This document shows positions 50,401 through 63,700 of a stretch of DNA of 64,000 bases, piece after piece (the stretch's first letter is position 1; the number at the start of each line of letters is the position of its first letter). This DNA is from Planococcus citri (lineage: Eukaryota; Arthropoda; Insecta; Hemiptera; Pseudococcidae). The translations under genes were made by a program, and so were the position numbers. Location of the stretch: NCBI RefSeq assembly GCF_950023065.1, contig NC_088677.1:46888555-46952554 (forward strand), written 5' to 3'. The notes beneath the pieces are model-generated. The model searched no databases and was not told the DNA's origin. It saw only the letters and a program-made list of their open reading frames with translations.

Positions 50401-52088
50401 TCTTAGGCGAGATTTGAGAATAGATTCTATAGACGGTTAGCTGCCGCTCAATTCGATGCCAGATACATCGCTAGTAATGCTGAGAAATTCAACGAAAGAG
50501 GCAGCGTTATCGTTAGACACGCTCGTATTATTACCGATATTCTACTAAAAATAATCAAGTACGCGATTCTTACAAAATAATAGAAGCGTTGAATCGATCG
50601 CATGATATATTATTTTTCAATTTGTTCGCAGAACTGTTTTACCATTAGATGTACCGGCGTTATGTCGCCAACTGAAGGATAACTACGTATCTACTGATTC
50701 AACTGAAGAAGAAGCCCCTGAATCGCCTCCTGGACCTTCGAATAGATTACGATTCCGTCCGGCTGCACAAAACCGCAATCTGCGATCGACGGAAGGTCGT
50801 CGAGCTCGCAATACACGGCAGCCATTCGATTGGAAACGAGAATGTAAAGAATTATTGCATTTGTTGTGGATTAGCGAAGATAGCGAACCGTTCAGGTATG
50901 ACGAGAATTTCTTTTTAATGAACCGAGATGTTTGTATGTAATTTGTACTCAATATGAGTTTTATTCATTTGCTTAGGCAACCGGTGGACCGATTGGATCA
51001 TCCAGATTATGATAAGATCATCGATACTCCGATGGATTTGAGTATTATACGTGAAGAATTGAAAGGGGATAATTACGATTCGCCTCACGAATTTTGGAAA
51101 GATCTGAAAATCATGTTCAACAACGCTAAGAATTATACTACTGATAAAAGAACGAGGGTATGTAATAGGTTTTCTTTGAATGGCGTTATTTGAGCAATGG
51201 AATGCTGAAAATTGAATTCTTTCGCAGATATACGCGATGACAGTACGTCTGTCCAGTCTGGCAGAAGAACACATGAAAAGCATATTGTCATCTTACTCGT
51301 ATAGAAGTACCAACAAAAAAAGAGATCCTAGGGAAACAGGTACGTACATTTGAAAAACAAAAAACAAAACTATGATTTACCTAATATGAAATTGTATTTT
51401 ACGCAGGAACGCCTCAAAAACGAGGACTCAAACGTAGACGTCGCACTAAAGATAGTTCAGTAGGAGAAGAATCGTCCGATGAATCTCCACGACCATCGAC
51501 CAGCGCTGCTGGTAAGTTGAATGAAATTTCGACTATCTACCGCGTACAGCCTGTATTGAAACTACGTCTAAACTCTATGTATTATTTTTCACAGCAAATC
51601 GTCGCTCTAGTGTTCGACGAGTTCAAGCCGAACGCGAAAGTCCTCGGAAACCAAACACTAGAAGCCCTAGGAAAATCAAAGCAGTAGAGACGTCCGAATC
51701 GGAAGACGATAAGAACGACGATGACTACGAACAAACGATCAGTAGCAATCGGTCACCACGTACGAGAACGTTACGTGCCAGAAAAACGTGGAATTACGCG
51801 AAAATGCTTCAGAGTAATTCTGATGATCATTCCGAAGAGAGCGGAGGTGATAAAACGGAAGAGAACCGAGTGAAAAGGCAACGGCGGAAAACCGATGTCG
51901 GTGTTAACGAAGACAGCATTCGATCGCGAAGACTTCGCCAGAATCTTCAAGTACGACATTACGTCGAAAATAGCGATTCTTACGAAGAAGATGACGAGGA
52001 AGGGGTGAATATCAGCGTATCCGTCAGCAGTCGAGGGCGCATTAGGAAATTGACGGCAAAAGCCAGAGCTAGCGTTTTTCGGGATTGA
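44416..52088 (+). CDS. BRWD3: Bromodomain and WD-repeat protein, BRWD/PHIP family (27 exons, 1550 aa)
   Basis: Twenty-seven exons from 44416-44440 to 51595-52088 join into 4653 nt, 1550 codons plus stop, with every junction GT..AG and in frame. Order: N-terminal helix SELYFLIAKFLKN; WD40 propeller (about residues 150-560, e.g. GADDLLVKVWHAVSG, GSVDKIVRVWCL, SAGHDGKLFIWNI); DEQTQTPPHLMAPPFLVD; DYSDWTAD; tudor-like region PQMGDEVMFFQQGY to GDRFRSAIDDAWW; bromodomain 1 (~1060-1165, FNERGS); bromodomain 2 (~1225-1335, NAKNYTTD, with Thr where most bromodomains have the acetyl-lysine-binding Asn, as in PHIP); basic tail ending SSRGRIRKLTAKARASVFRD. The family acts in the nucleus as chromatin readers and CUL4-DDB1 substrate receptors. 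Start chosen because MENGTIKSELYFLIAKFL matches the PHIP N terminus. Most introns are only 70-90 nt. Confidence 0.95.
46056..46816. repeat. BRWD intron 8 with six ATACAGGGTGTCC-type motifs
   Basis: Variants of atacagggtgtcc(caaaa) occur at about 46285, 46453, 46546, 46583, 46619 and 46719, all on the plus strand. This 761-nt intron is much longer than the other BRWD introns. The same motif lies on the minus strand at 25103-25117. It looks like arrays of transposon ends. Confidence 0.6.
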
Positions 52089-53085
52089 TCGCATAGGGAA
52101 ATAGTTTATAGGTTTAGATTATCGGAGAAACCTAATCATGTTCGGTTTCTTGCGACTGTGTGGCAAATGGACCGAAATGTCTCGTATGATGTAATGTAAA
52201 TGTGTAGGTATGTATCAGTTTGGATACTGCCGATTGTGATTGATTCTAAGGGCACTTGATGTGTAAATCTCATGAGAGGAAAACTATTTTGCTACAATTT
52301 TATTCGCATTTTATTCTTTTTAATGGAATATGTTGTCTTATTTTTTCCTTTGAGATTTTAATTTATTAATTTATTTATTTCGTCGCTTTAGCGTACCTAC
52401 CTATTATGTAAACGTGTAACAATTTTCTTTCTTTGAATTTTACTTTTTTCTCCAAGCTGCCGAGCATTTTGTAACCACGCAAGTGTATTCTGTGATGCGG
52501 AAACAAATAACGCACGCTTTTTTAATGTTTGAGACAAAAATCATCACGTATTATCGAATACATTCTCGCGAAAAGACTGAAAATTTGTTGTTCGATTGAA
52601 ATTTCTAGTCTTATCACGATGTATAAAATTCTTCGAAGGTTTAATTCGATTTATTTTAATCTTTCTTTTTTTTCCTAGCATAATTTTCGGTTTTTTTACC
52701 AGACTGAGAAAAGATTACCGTTTTTATGTGCTAACACTAGTTTTGGTATTAAATGCTAGGTTGTTGAATTCTATTTTATCGAGTTGGAGGTTTTGACTTA
52801 TTATGGAATCTAGGTAAATGTATCGAAAATGACGCTATTGCTAATGAATAATGATTGTTTAGTTTTATTTTTTATTAGATAATTTTCTTTTTTAAGTTTC
52901 TTTTTTATTATTAAACTATTGTGACTGTCTTGTTGTTGTATGTGTTATTATTTTTTATTCATTTGGCTGCAGGAGGTTGCAGGTTATTCTTGTTTGCGAC
53001 ATTTGACTATGTATTTTAAGGTGATGTATGTTGATACCCTGCTCCTTCCTGTACCCGCATTCTGTATCCATACTGGATTATTAAA
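52089..53085 (+). other. Likely BRWD 3' untranslated region
   Basis: About 1 kb of AT-rich sequence after the BRWD stop; ATTAAA at 53080-53085 may be its polyadenylation signal. The end point is a guess without RNA data. Confidence 0.4.
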
Positions 53086-54767
53086 TATACTTTTTTAAAT
53101 CGTTCAAACCGTGTTTCTTTCAGTGTTTACTGTTTTCATTCTAATGATTTTTTTTTGATCAATTTGCATTACCCGAGTACCTACATTACTTATCTCATTG
53201 ATTTGTATTCTATATGTAAGCATATTTTGATGTAGGTAGTAGATACTCACCACCGCAGTGTTGAATTTAAAGTAGGCATCATTCTTCCGTTGCAAATTTC
53301 AATGTACATAGATCACAGGCAGGTATGTCTTGAATTTTCTCATCTGTTCGCTCTAGAATGTTCAACCAAGTGTGGATACGAGTGAAATAATATTTACGTG
53401 AACGTGGTGAATTGTGCCATCAAAGGTTAATTCACTTGCAAGTGTGAAAGTTGAAAAAGTAATCCCAAGATGATACGCATCAACGAAGATTTTTAATAAT
53501 TTTACCCATAAGACAGGATTATAGGTTTAAGAAAAGGTATACTGTTGAATGCGGTTTAAATTTATTTTGCGAGGAAAAGTTTATCGCAGATTTAAGTATT
53601 CGCTGAAATACATTAAACTTCAGTGTCGATTTAGAAATTATTGACAAAGAACTTTTTAAAGATTTGAAATACTCGGAGATTTAAAAGTTTTGATGTCAAG
53701 TTTTTTCCTTGTTGAAAAGTTAAAAATTGTAATGTAAAGGAAACTGGCTATGAAAAAGGAAAGTGCGTTGGAGTGTTACTGGATTGGGGTGGTGAATAAG
53801 CAGCAACAGGTACGTAGATAAGATCTACTGCAGCTTAGGGTGGTTGCAGATTAGTGAAATTTGAAAAGACCATTTTTTGATTGAATATATAACGATGGTT
53901 TTAATTTTGCCGTTTTTCTGAATCTGAATACTTATGTACTCGTAATTTGACGAGGAATGACGAGTATTCGTGGCTATGGCTTCGACTTCGGCAGATTCTC
54001 TGAATTCTCGAAATTTACCCACACAGTCAATTTCTTGAAATAAAATGGTTTCGCAAAATATGCAGAACTTGTTAATTTCGAAAATTTGAATTTCTTTTTT
54101 TAAAACTCATTCTCTGAGGTAGGTACTAATATATTTACGTATATATATTGCTTCATTTTTTAAATTTACAAATCATTTCAGGTAGGTACCTATAGGTATG
54201 TGATACAAGGTATAGCTATAGCTATACTTACTCGTATTTCGAATCTGGATTCTCAGGTTGAGTTAGGTTTTTGAGATCAAGTGAGAGGTGTTTAAAATTT
54301 CCTTCATTTCACATTATATTCATCATCAATTTGATTATCAATTCAATTTTCAACTTTTTTTTTCAAAATTTGATTTCTCCTGATAAGTTTAGTCTTTCTG
54401 AGTACATAAAGGAGACATCTTCAAAAATAGTATGAGTTTTTTTTTCAAATGTTTCAAAAATAAAAATCATACTTAATATACCTACCTAATTCTAATTGAT
54501 GCCTATTACATGTAAAAAAAAGTATATACACTTGTCATAAAAGTATTTACTCGACCATCGCATCACAACATCATCTTATTGGAAAATCAAAACAAAGAAA
54601 AAAAGAATACTTATTAACATGCATAAAGTAATTAGGTATTTTTAAAAAAAAAAGGTGGTATTAGAATTAGGAACAGTCACAGATGGAATTCAAGATCGCA
54701 TTGTCCCATAAAAATTATATAGAAAAACAAAATGAACTGCAAACTTGGTACCTATTTACATTTGTTT
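53086..54767. other. Convergent intergenic region
   Basis: Between the 3' ends of BRWD and the multicopy peptide gene. AT-rich, with AGGT/ACCT runs; no gene seen. Confidence 0.6.
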
Positions 54768-54773
54768 TTTATT
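54768..54773 (-). terminator. Polyadenylation signal of the multicopy peptide gene
   Basis: AATAAA on the minus strand about 36 bases after the stop codon. Confidence 0.55.
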
Positions 54774-54808
54774 TTTAGAAAAACCCTCGTCAAAATTGAT
54801 TTACATTG

Positions 54809-57701
54809 TTAATTATCCAACGTTGAATTGGAATGAACGTTGAAACGTAACGAATCCGTGTGGTTGTACGGTTTAGTTTCGGACTGCGTGTAATGATTGA
54901 GTATATTTTTGAATATCTGGTAATCTTGAATTTGTCTTTGGGTCCTTTTGGTAAGATCAACGTTGCCAAAACCGTTGGTAAATACGTCTTCGTGGAATCC
55001 AGACGATTTAATTTCAGGAACTCGTTTTTTTAAGGTGGCGAAACTGCCGAAACTACCGTGAAATGCATCACCTGTAAACACGTCCGGTTTACGTTTCATG
55101 GTGTTAAAGTTGCCGAAACTGCTATGGAAGGCGTCGCCGGAGATGTCCTCTAGTTTACGACGTTTTCGTAGTGTTTCGAAATCACCGAATTGACGATGGA
55201 AAGAGTCTTCGTTGATGGACGATAAAGGCTTACGTTTCTTTAACGGTTCGAAATCGCCGAAACTTTTATGAAAAGTATCGGCGTCCAGTTCGGAGGACAT
55301 TTTACGTTTAGAGATCTCGCTGAGGAATCGGTCGACGTCGTAATCTGGTTTTCTCTTGACCGTATCAAAGTATCCGAAATCTTGATCGAATACATTATCG
55401 CCGTTGAAATTGTGACGTGTTTTGTAATCTGGTCTTTTCAACGGCGTGAATTGACCGAAATCACGATTGAAAGCGTCTCCGTTAACGCTTTCGGGAACTC
55501 GCTTACGGAGCGTTTCGAAGCTACCGAAACCACCGCTGAATACGTCGCCGTGATGGAATCCTTCCGGTACTCGTTTCTTTAATGTTTCAAAATTACCGAA
55601 ACCTCCGTTGAAGACGTCGCCGTGAAAACCTGACGAGCTGATCTCTGGTACTCGTTTCTTTAACGTATTAAACGAACCGAATTCGTTGAAAACTCCTCGT
55701 TCTAAACCATCGCCGTCCGATTCCGGTCGACGTTTTCGTAAAGTCTCAAAATCACCGAAACCTGACCGGAATGCGTCTTCGTGTATCGATGCCGGTTTAC
55801 GTTTGTAGTAGCGAGTTTTTAACGATGGCTCGAACATATCGGCGTATTCTTTCCAAAAATCAGAATTGTATTTTTCATCGAAACGACTAGGACTACGTTT
55901 ACTTCGTCTGGTTTCGCCAGACGATTGATTATATTGACTTTGGTCGACGAATATTCTCCAGAAATTATCATTTTCTCGATCATCTTGTCGACTTGATTTT
56001 GCTTCGGATGTACAATTAGTCGCACACAATTTACTGCTAACTGCAGTTGCTTTATCACCGGTGTCTTCTTTGAAAACAGATCTTTTCTTTCTGTTCGATC
56101 TGCTCGACAGGTATAAATCTCGAGCCGGAATTGATTGAGCAGCAGAGTTCCTGCGAATGAAAGGAAAAAGCTTTTATAATGATTCGTAAGGTTACAAAAA
56201 TAGGTATAGGCTATACGACGTTAGTGCCACAATGCTTACTTGTAAAATCTTTTCACCGGATGAAATGATCCGAATCCATCGGTAAATACGTCGCCGTAAA
56301 ATCCTCTGGCGCTAACGGAAACCGATGAGTCGTACTTTTTTCCACGATGCACTGGTGGATAAAAATCGTTGAAATTGTCGAAAACAGATTCGTGAAATCC
56401 TCTCGAGTCTATTTCTAATTTGAAAACATATCGCGTTAGAGAAATTCTTGGAATAAATGTGTAGGTTAGATACAGATTTTCTTAACATTTAAAGGCGAAA
56501 TGTTACCTAAATTATTTAATGGTAGGTAATCCGTGACTTTACATAAATTTCTACCATCGCGTATTGTTTACTTTAGGTACATAAACTCGACTCGCGAATA
56601 ATAATTCAGAAGGTTATCTTACTTATTCGGTGTTTTATCGCGAAAAACACGAAAACAAAACGACCTCGTTATACCTATTTTTTGCACCTCCTAGGTTTGC
56701 CCAAAGCTCGATTATTGCTCTATGGGCGCATTGGATAGGTGCTAGCTGAGCTCAACTCAGGAAGTCGATTTCGACAGCGATTAAATCGAGTAAGCCAAGT
56801 TAGGTAGGCAAGGTACGATTGTATTAAAAGAGTAGGTACCTATACCTAAATAAATGCATACTTATGTAGGTATGTATTCTTTTGAAGCCAATGAACAGAT
56901 TTTTACCCGACTATATTTTTATTTGAAAAAAATTCAGGTGCAAAATGATTAACGAAACTCGAACATCGAAGTTGATGGAGAAATGCTCATAGGTATAATA
57001 CCTATCTTTACGTATTTACATATAAAACGTAGGATGCCAAAAGCTAAAACTTTCTCAAAATTTAATGATAAGAAGTAGGTAGAAAGGTAGGTACCCTATT
57101 GTAAACCCGAGAAGGGAAATTTAATTAACAAGCGAAGAATACAAATTACGTGGAAATATTTGAACTAATGACGAGATTTTTCATGTTTACAATAATTTCA
57201 CAACCTTAACTGAGTGTACCAACCTACAGAAGAAGTTTTAACCTCTTACATTTATAATCCGCTAATACGATTCTTGTTCGAAAAAACATAAGCGGTTTAT
57301 TTTTATAAATAGGTAAGAAAAAATTTTAATTTAATTTTATGTAAACAAAAAGATATTCAACGAGGTAAAAAAAAATCAACACGTTTTTCTTTGTTTAAGC
57401 TACTTTACAGGTAGATGGTGTGTACCAATTACTTACCCGGAAAAGAAGACGAAATAAAATGTCCAGAACCGTCTCCAAAATAATAAAATGGACTTCCAGC
57501 CTGAAGTATTGGCTTTATTTCGTTAAAAGCCTCTTCGTCTGTAGGTAGATTTAAAGCTATCTCTTGTTCGGGTTGACCGTGATACGAATTGATCAAATCC
57601 GCTATTTCTTCATCAGTTGGCAGCATGTTGTCTTCTAAAGTTGGAGATGATGTACAAGTTGTCACTCTCCATTGTAAAAGTAAAACCAATAAGAGTAGCA
57701 T
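54809..57701 (-). CDS. Secreted multicopy neuropeptide-like precursor (593 aa)
   Basis: Three coding exons: 57701-57437, 56414-56240, 56150-54809; 1782 nt, 593 codons plus stop. The start ATG directly follows a splice acceptor (cattgcag), so a noncoding leader exon lies upstream; MLLLLVLLLQWRVTTC forms a signal peptide. After an acidic spacer come ~12 repeats of the form (K/R)P(E/D)..(G/H)(D/E)xFxxxFGxFxTL followed by KR, KKR or RKR, e.g. HGDVFNGGFGNFETL, NEDSFHRQFGDFETL and TGDAFHGSFGSFATL, plus two weaker copies (FHESVFDNFNDF and YDVDRFLSEISKR). No Gly precedes the basic sites, so the peptides would not be amidated. Signal peptide, dibasic sites and repeats show a prohormone. The family is uncertain: PEIDSRGF and PEISSSGF recall the orcokinin core EIDRSGF, but the rest does not match. 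Repeat identity across the last exon suggests repeated unit duplication. Confidence 0.85.
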
Positions 57702-60700
57702 CTGCAATGAAAAATATTCGTCTTGTATTAGGTTACGGTAGCTCAAAGTGCACCAAGATTCTAATTTTGATCTTAATATTATGTATGGTACAGGTACAAG
57801 TAGTGCATTTGCAAGAAATTAGTACATAATTAAGGCGTGCAAGTTTGTCGCTTAAGAACAAACTTGTCAACTTTCTGCAGATGATGTTCCGTGTACGAGT
57901 ATTTAGCGTACGCTATTCATTACAAATAGGTACCCACCGAGATTACTTGTCAGAGATAAACAAAAAAATCGAAATGCTTTCAATCTCAGGTTATATGAAA
58001 ATCTGGACGAATTTTCGTTTCGAGCGTTTACCTCGAATAAATTCGTATTCGCGAGTATCGTATTTAGTTACCAATTACGAAGTTGGCTTTATTTTAAAAT
58101 TCAATTTTATGCAGACAATCGTGGTTAAAATCTCAACGTAAGATTTTAAAATATTCATTCAGGTGTAAATTCAACTCGTTCGTGTCTTTCAACTTTTAAA
58201 TAGGTAGGTACCTACCCGAATATAATAAACTTGGACAAAATATAAAATTAAATTCTCCAAATACTTATTTCGAAACGAGTTTCCAAATTAGCGCCTAATT
58301 AACATTCTTTTCGATGGACGTCGCGTCGCGTCGACCGTTTAGGTATACTTATAAATAGGATACAGATACACATTTTAGAATGGAAGATTTTTTAATCGCT
58401 TGCAGATACGTAATACTTACCTAGGTACTTGCATAGATATTTTTATATTTGCGATGGATTTTAATTTTTCGGTTTGTAAAGCATCGAATACAAGATGTAC
58501 TAATATGATTATGATTACCTACTAAAATTTTGACAATGTGTTTCTTATGCGGCTCTCATAACAATAAGAAAACAGATGTTAAAGTCTAAACCTCGAGTAA
58601 GATTTTGAAGTACACATTTGAGCCAAAATATCCCTTGTCCCATCACAGAATCATTTTAGGTTTTTTACCTACCTACCTAGTACATACCAGTACCAACGTA
58701 CATGTATAGGTATCCACATATTTACTTAATGAAAGGGTTTTATTGATTTTGTTGAAAATTAAACAAATTATTAGGCAAAAGTACCTAAAGGTACCAAAAG
58801 TGGGAGCGCAATTTTCAATTTTTTGATATTTTAGCTGTATTTCAGACTCAAAGCACTGCATGAACAGGTATACACTGTGGAAAAGAAGACAGTTAGGAAG
58901 GTGTCGTCAGCAACATGAGCCAACATACATATTTTGAACTCATCAGCGCTAATCGATATGCTACTTCTCTTTTAAAAATTGCATATTTCGATCAAAATTG
59001 GACACCTTTGCACCCCTTCATTTCGGGGGGGGGGGTGTTGGTGGGTTGAGGGGGGGGTCATTAAAATATGCATCAATTTGAAAATTGATTCGTTGAAGAG
59101 AGGATAAAAATACTGCCCTATCTGAACATTCTGTAAGTACTTACGTAAAACATAATCATAATTTTAATTTCGATAAAAGTTTGAAATTTTCAAAATATAC
59201 TCGTAGCTTTCAAATTTTTGTATCCATTGTGAAAAGTTGAGCTTTCACCTTGAAAATTCAGTTTTTACCATTTCAGTCATGTGAATGCATTTTAGTCTTC
59301 CTCTATTTTCTGCAGGGCCCCGCTAGTATAACTTATGTATGTATTTGCTATAAATTCAGTTTCGAGATGCAAGCCTTCGTAGTTTGGTAGTTTCATACAA
59401 GGAAACTAGATCTTGAAAGAATCGTTTGGGCATTGGGTATCGACTATCGACTCGGTTTTGTATTTACGGCAAACTGAGTATGCAATTTTATTAACACCAT
59501 CTCCACATTATCTCCAAACCGGTTCTGTACATAAAACTGGGGCCAGTAATAAAGCCAGATCCTTCGATTTCGCTCACTGGTCAGATCTGCGAGTTTCGCT
59601 CGACGTGTCCTACCAGAATTTCCCTCCTATCCTTGCAGACTGAGAGTGTGGGGCTGAATCTCGAATTAGTCATTTTCATAGACACATTGACGATTCCTTT
59701 CAACACTCCCAAACTTGGAATTTGAATTTGAACCTTAATTTGCGGTATTTTGGAGAGATTTAAATTAAGTAATATTAGGTATCTAATTTAAAATGTGAAA
59801 ATCCCGAATTCGAACTTTCCGAGTGAGAGCTCACCTTTTTGAGACGAGTATAGGTACAAAGGTTGAAAGCTCCATCATTTACTTACGTAAAAATGTGAAA
59901 AATGATAGCTTTTAAGACACACCGATTTTTAAAATGCGACTTCAACATCTTTTGTGATCATAAGGTCTCTAATTTTGATCACAATTCAAAACAATTTTAT
60001 GAGCGAAGAAACAAATTAATAATTTGAACGCATAGATTTTGAATATTGCATTATCTACCTATTTATTTATTTTTTTTTCGAAAAATTCATCCCTCCAAAC
60101 CACCTCCCGACACCCTGTCAGTGCCCTTGAACATGTCAAAATACAAGTTCGTGAGTTAAGTTTTGAGAGAGTGCTGATTTTGAATACCTATTCATTTATT
60201 TGCGCGTGTATGTCCGCAGTTCACTTTCTCAATTTCCCACAATTTAAAAAAAAAAAAAAGTTGAAAAAGTTACAAAATATCTGAAAATGGTACATTTATT
60301 AATTTTTGGTCGTTGAATTTAAATATCTGTTTATTTTTTTAATTCGAACCTCAGTGAACTAGTCTTTCAAGTTGTTCGAAATGAGGCCTGATGAGACGCT
60401 GAATACAGAAAAGATTTTCATTTTGAATCCTCTATAAAAATAAATCTTGAATTGATGAAAAGATTTCAAAATTGTCTTTTTTTGAAAGGAGGATAGCAGT
60501 GGTTTCGAGTCAAACATCTCGAAATCAGGTCTTTGAAAGAAATTTGAAAGTAATAAGTAAGAAGAGAAATCTTGCATAAGGTTTCAATAAGGTGGAAATT
60601 GTTTTCGATATTGGAAGGACATGTCTATGTAGTTGAGGGGGAGGGGTGGATTTTTATAAATTTTAGGTGCCTGCTAAAAAAAAAATGTAGTTGCTCATTT

Positions 60701-63700
60701 CAATAATATTTGGTAAATTTTTGTCTTTTAGACATGTGTTTTTTTATGAAAAATTTTCACGCTTAAAAATTAATGGAAATCGAAAATCTCATCGCACCTC
60801 AGGTGGTTTCCGAAATTCAAAATTGTGGAATTATAGCTGTTTCAGAAAATAGAGGAATGAATATTGACTCGAAAAACTGTAATTTGTGCCACGTCTGCTT
60901 GACTAATCAAATCATTCAAAATCCACTAGCTGTTAATACCAATGCCAAAAATTCGTTTCACTTGTATTTTAAAACAATTTCAATACTTTAAGACTCAAGA
61001 ATACCAGAATTTTTATACTTCAAGTTCTTCACAGGTACCTATACTTACCTACTACATAAGTACTAATATAAGAGAACAAAGTTACAGACTACGTACGCAT
61101 AATAAGCAATACTACGTGTTTTTGTTGGAATGTACCCACTACACTACCTACTCGTTGGTTACGTAATTTTATACGAGTTATAGATGCCCACTTTATAAAT
61201 ATTAGCATCAATTTGAATTTTTTTTTACCCATTTTCAAAAGTAATGCGAAAGCTAAGCTCGGTAATAAATTAAAAAAGTACGGACGCGGATACAGAATCT
61301 ACATGGATTAAGGCATCTACGTTTATAGGTAAAATTTTACAATTAATTATACCAAGAGGGGTAAATGTTGACAGGTCGGTAAGTTTCGGTATTTATTGAC
61401 AATTCTCGAATGATTTGTTCTCCTTTGCGCGCGTAAAACAAATGTATAGCTTATTTGAATGGAAATTACTAATTAATTAAAATATTTTTCCGAGTTCAAC
61501 ACGTGTTGATTAGAAACATTCGTATGATCAATGGGCACAAATACAACACATATACCTTCTCCAACACACTACTGCGAGTATCTGCTGTCGTTATAGGTTG
61601 GTTATAGGTCCTACACAAAAACTACCTAGTACCTACCTACCTAATACATTGAGCGAAAAATTATTCAACCGAAATGAACAACTCTCGAGGAATGAACTTG
61701 AAAAATTCATTTCTTAGCTAATTTCTTATAGCCTACGTCGACGAAAACGGTCGTAAAAAAATACACGATGGCCGGCCTTAAAGGGTTAATTCTGAGAAAT
61801 TAAGACGTAAAGGCGAATTTTCGCACCCGACTACGGAAAATTTATACCGGTGAATTTATTCTCGGACATTATTTTGAACAATTAATTTCTCTCGCAACGA
61901 AATCAGTTAGTGTCCGAACACGGTTTATTTTTAACAAGCGGTTTATTTCAAATTCAAATTTGCGACTCGAAGCGTTAACTTTATCGCGTTTTGTTTACCT
62001 ACCATTGTCTGAACGTTTATGGTGAATAAGATTTGAAATTTTAACGAGCTTATGATGCATGCAAAGATGCTTCTTGAATTTCTATCCTCGCAGATGTGCG
62101 TTGCAATTTGCGGTCACCGGTAATAAAAACTCGTGGGAGGTATTTTTAGCTCCCTCCTCACCCCTTCTAATAGGTATACGTACCTGCCTAAGAAAAAAAG
62201 AATACTTATACTTAGGCGAGGATATAATTTAATAAGTTTTGTTGTCAGGTGCATTTTTATACCTACCTACAAAATACTCAGCTGACTGTTGTTAGTTTTC
62301 GTTTTCATTATTTTGACAAAACTTGTGACGCGACAGAAGCGACGTAAGCTAATATTAAATTTCTCGCCTTGATAAGATCGCATTACACAAGCTACATACT
62401 CGTATTTTAGTTAGGTAGGTAGGTAGATACGGATACATGTGGCAGACAACGCGGGAGCATTTTTTTCATTTGCTAAATTTTCCAAATTAATGGACTTTTC
62501 CATTGATTGGTTAAATAGCTTTGTTGGCACCTTTGCTCGTTAATTAATGATAAAAATATGTTCACGTAATAAAATATCATCACGATTAACTAACAGGTAA
62601 TAAACCACAACAAAGCCCAAATTAAGCGAAAATCGGTTCTTTTTTCGCGGCGACAACGTGTGTAATATGATAACGTGTGATGAATATTTTGAACACCTCG
62701 ATGATGGAAATGCCCAAGAAAATTACCTGCTTTCGACTTTACCTACTGAACAACATTTTTTCATTTAGGAGATGACTAAAATTTCACTCTGTTCGAATTA
62801 ATATTCACCCGGGTTGTATATCATATTTCAATTTTTTAAATGTTGACAATTTTTTTAAAAATTCAATGTTGTAAGAAAACTTATTGAAATTCAATTTTGT
62901 TTATCTGATTTTGATTCAAAGAAAGTCAGGCTGGACGACTTTGATGAGAGTTGATTTTTTTTTTTAAAGTCGAATTTGAATCTAAGTATTATTATTGAAA
63001 ACTTGATATTTTTGTTCGATAGGCATCTTTCGAAAAAAACTGACTCATCTTTTTCACAGACATCTGCTCTCCTTTCTAAAAATAATTTTATAAATCCGGC
63101 GTAGGAGGGTATTTTGAATTCCCCAACAAATAAATACAAATATACCTATAGACGCACCAAGTTACCTACGTAACCTTCATTTGAACTTTTACAGATGGAA
63201 TACAAGACATGAACCACCGGTGACTTTGGTCTTGACTCGCCATGAAAACGTGTAATTTGAAAACTTTTTTTCTTGAAGAAGACGAAATTTTCGCATTCTA
63301 TTTTTAAATCGAACTAAACGACTGTCGACTTGTTGACGCGAGCGATGGACTGAATTACTAGTGTAAAAAAAAAAAAAAACACATCCCAGAATACCCATCT
63401 ATGTAAGGATGGAGACATAAAAAAAAGTAAACTGTGACAGAATAAATTTCAAGTACTCGGAAAATGGTCCTTAATGACGAACGCTTCAACTTCGCCGAAA
63501 AATTATTCGGTGGATTTTTCCCCTTTTGCTGTGTACATAAGGAAGTTCATACATATCTGCTGTATCTGTATACAAATTCATTCATCATTTTCACCACTTT
63601 AGATTAAGCTTCGTAAAAGTTTTTTTTGTTGAACTGTTCAAGTTTGATTAAATTAGACTTTTTAATTAGCTTCGGGGGAAAAAAACTATGTAGAAGATTT

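Noticed and set aside
55268..55582. 104-codon plus-strand open frame
   Set aside because: Antisense shadow of the repetitive peptide precursor exon.
54809..56029. Taking the 406-codon open frame as a complete gene starting at 56029
   Set aside because: That codon is TTG inside an exon; splice sites upstream link it to exons with the signal peptide and further repeats.
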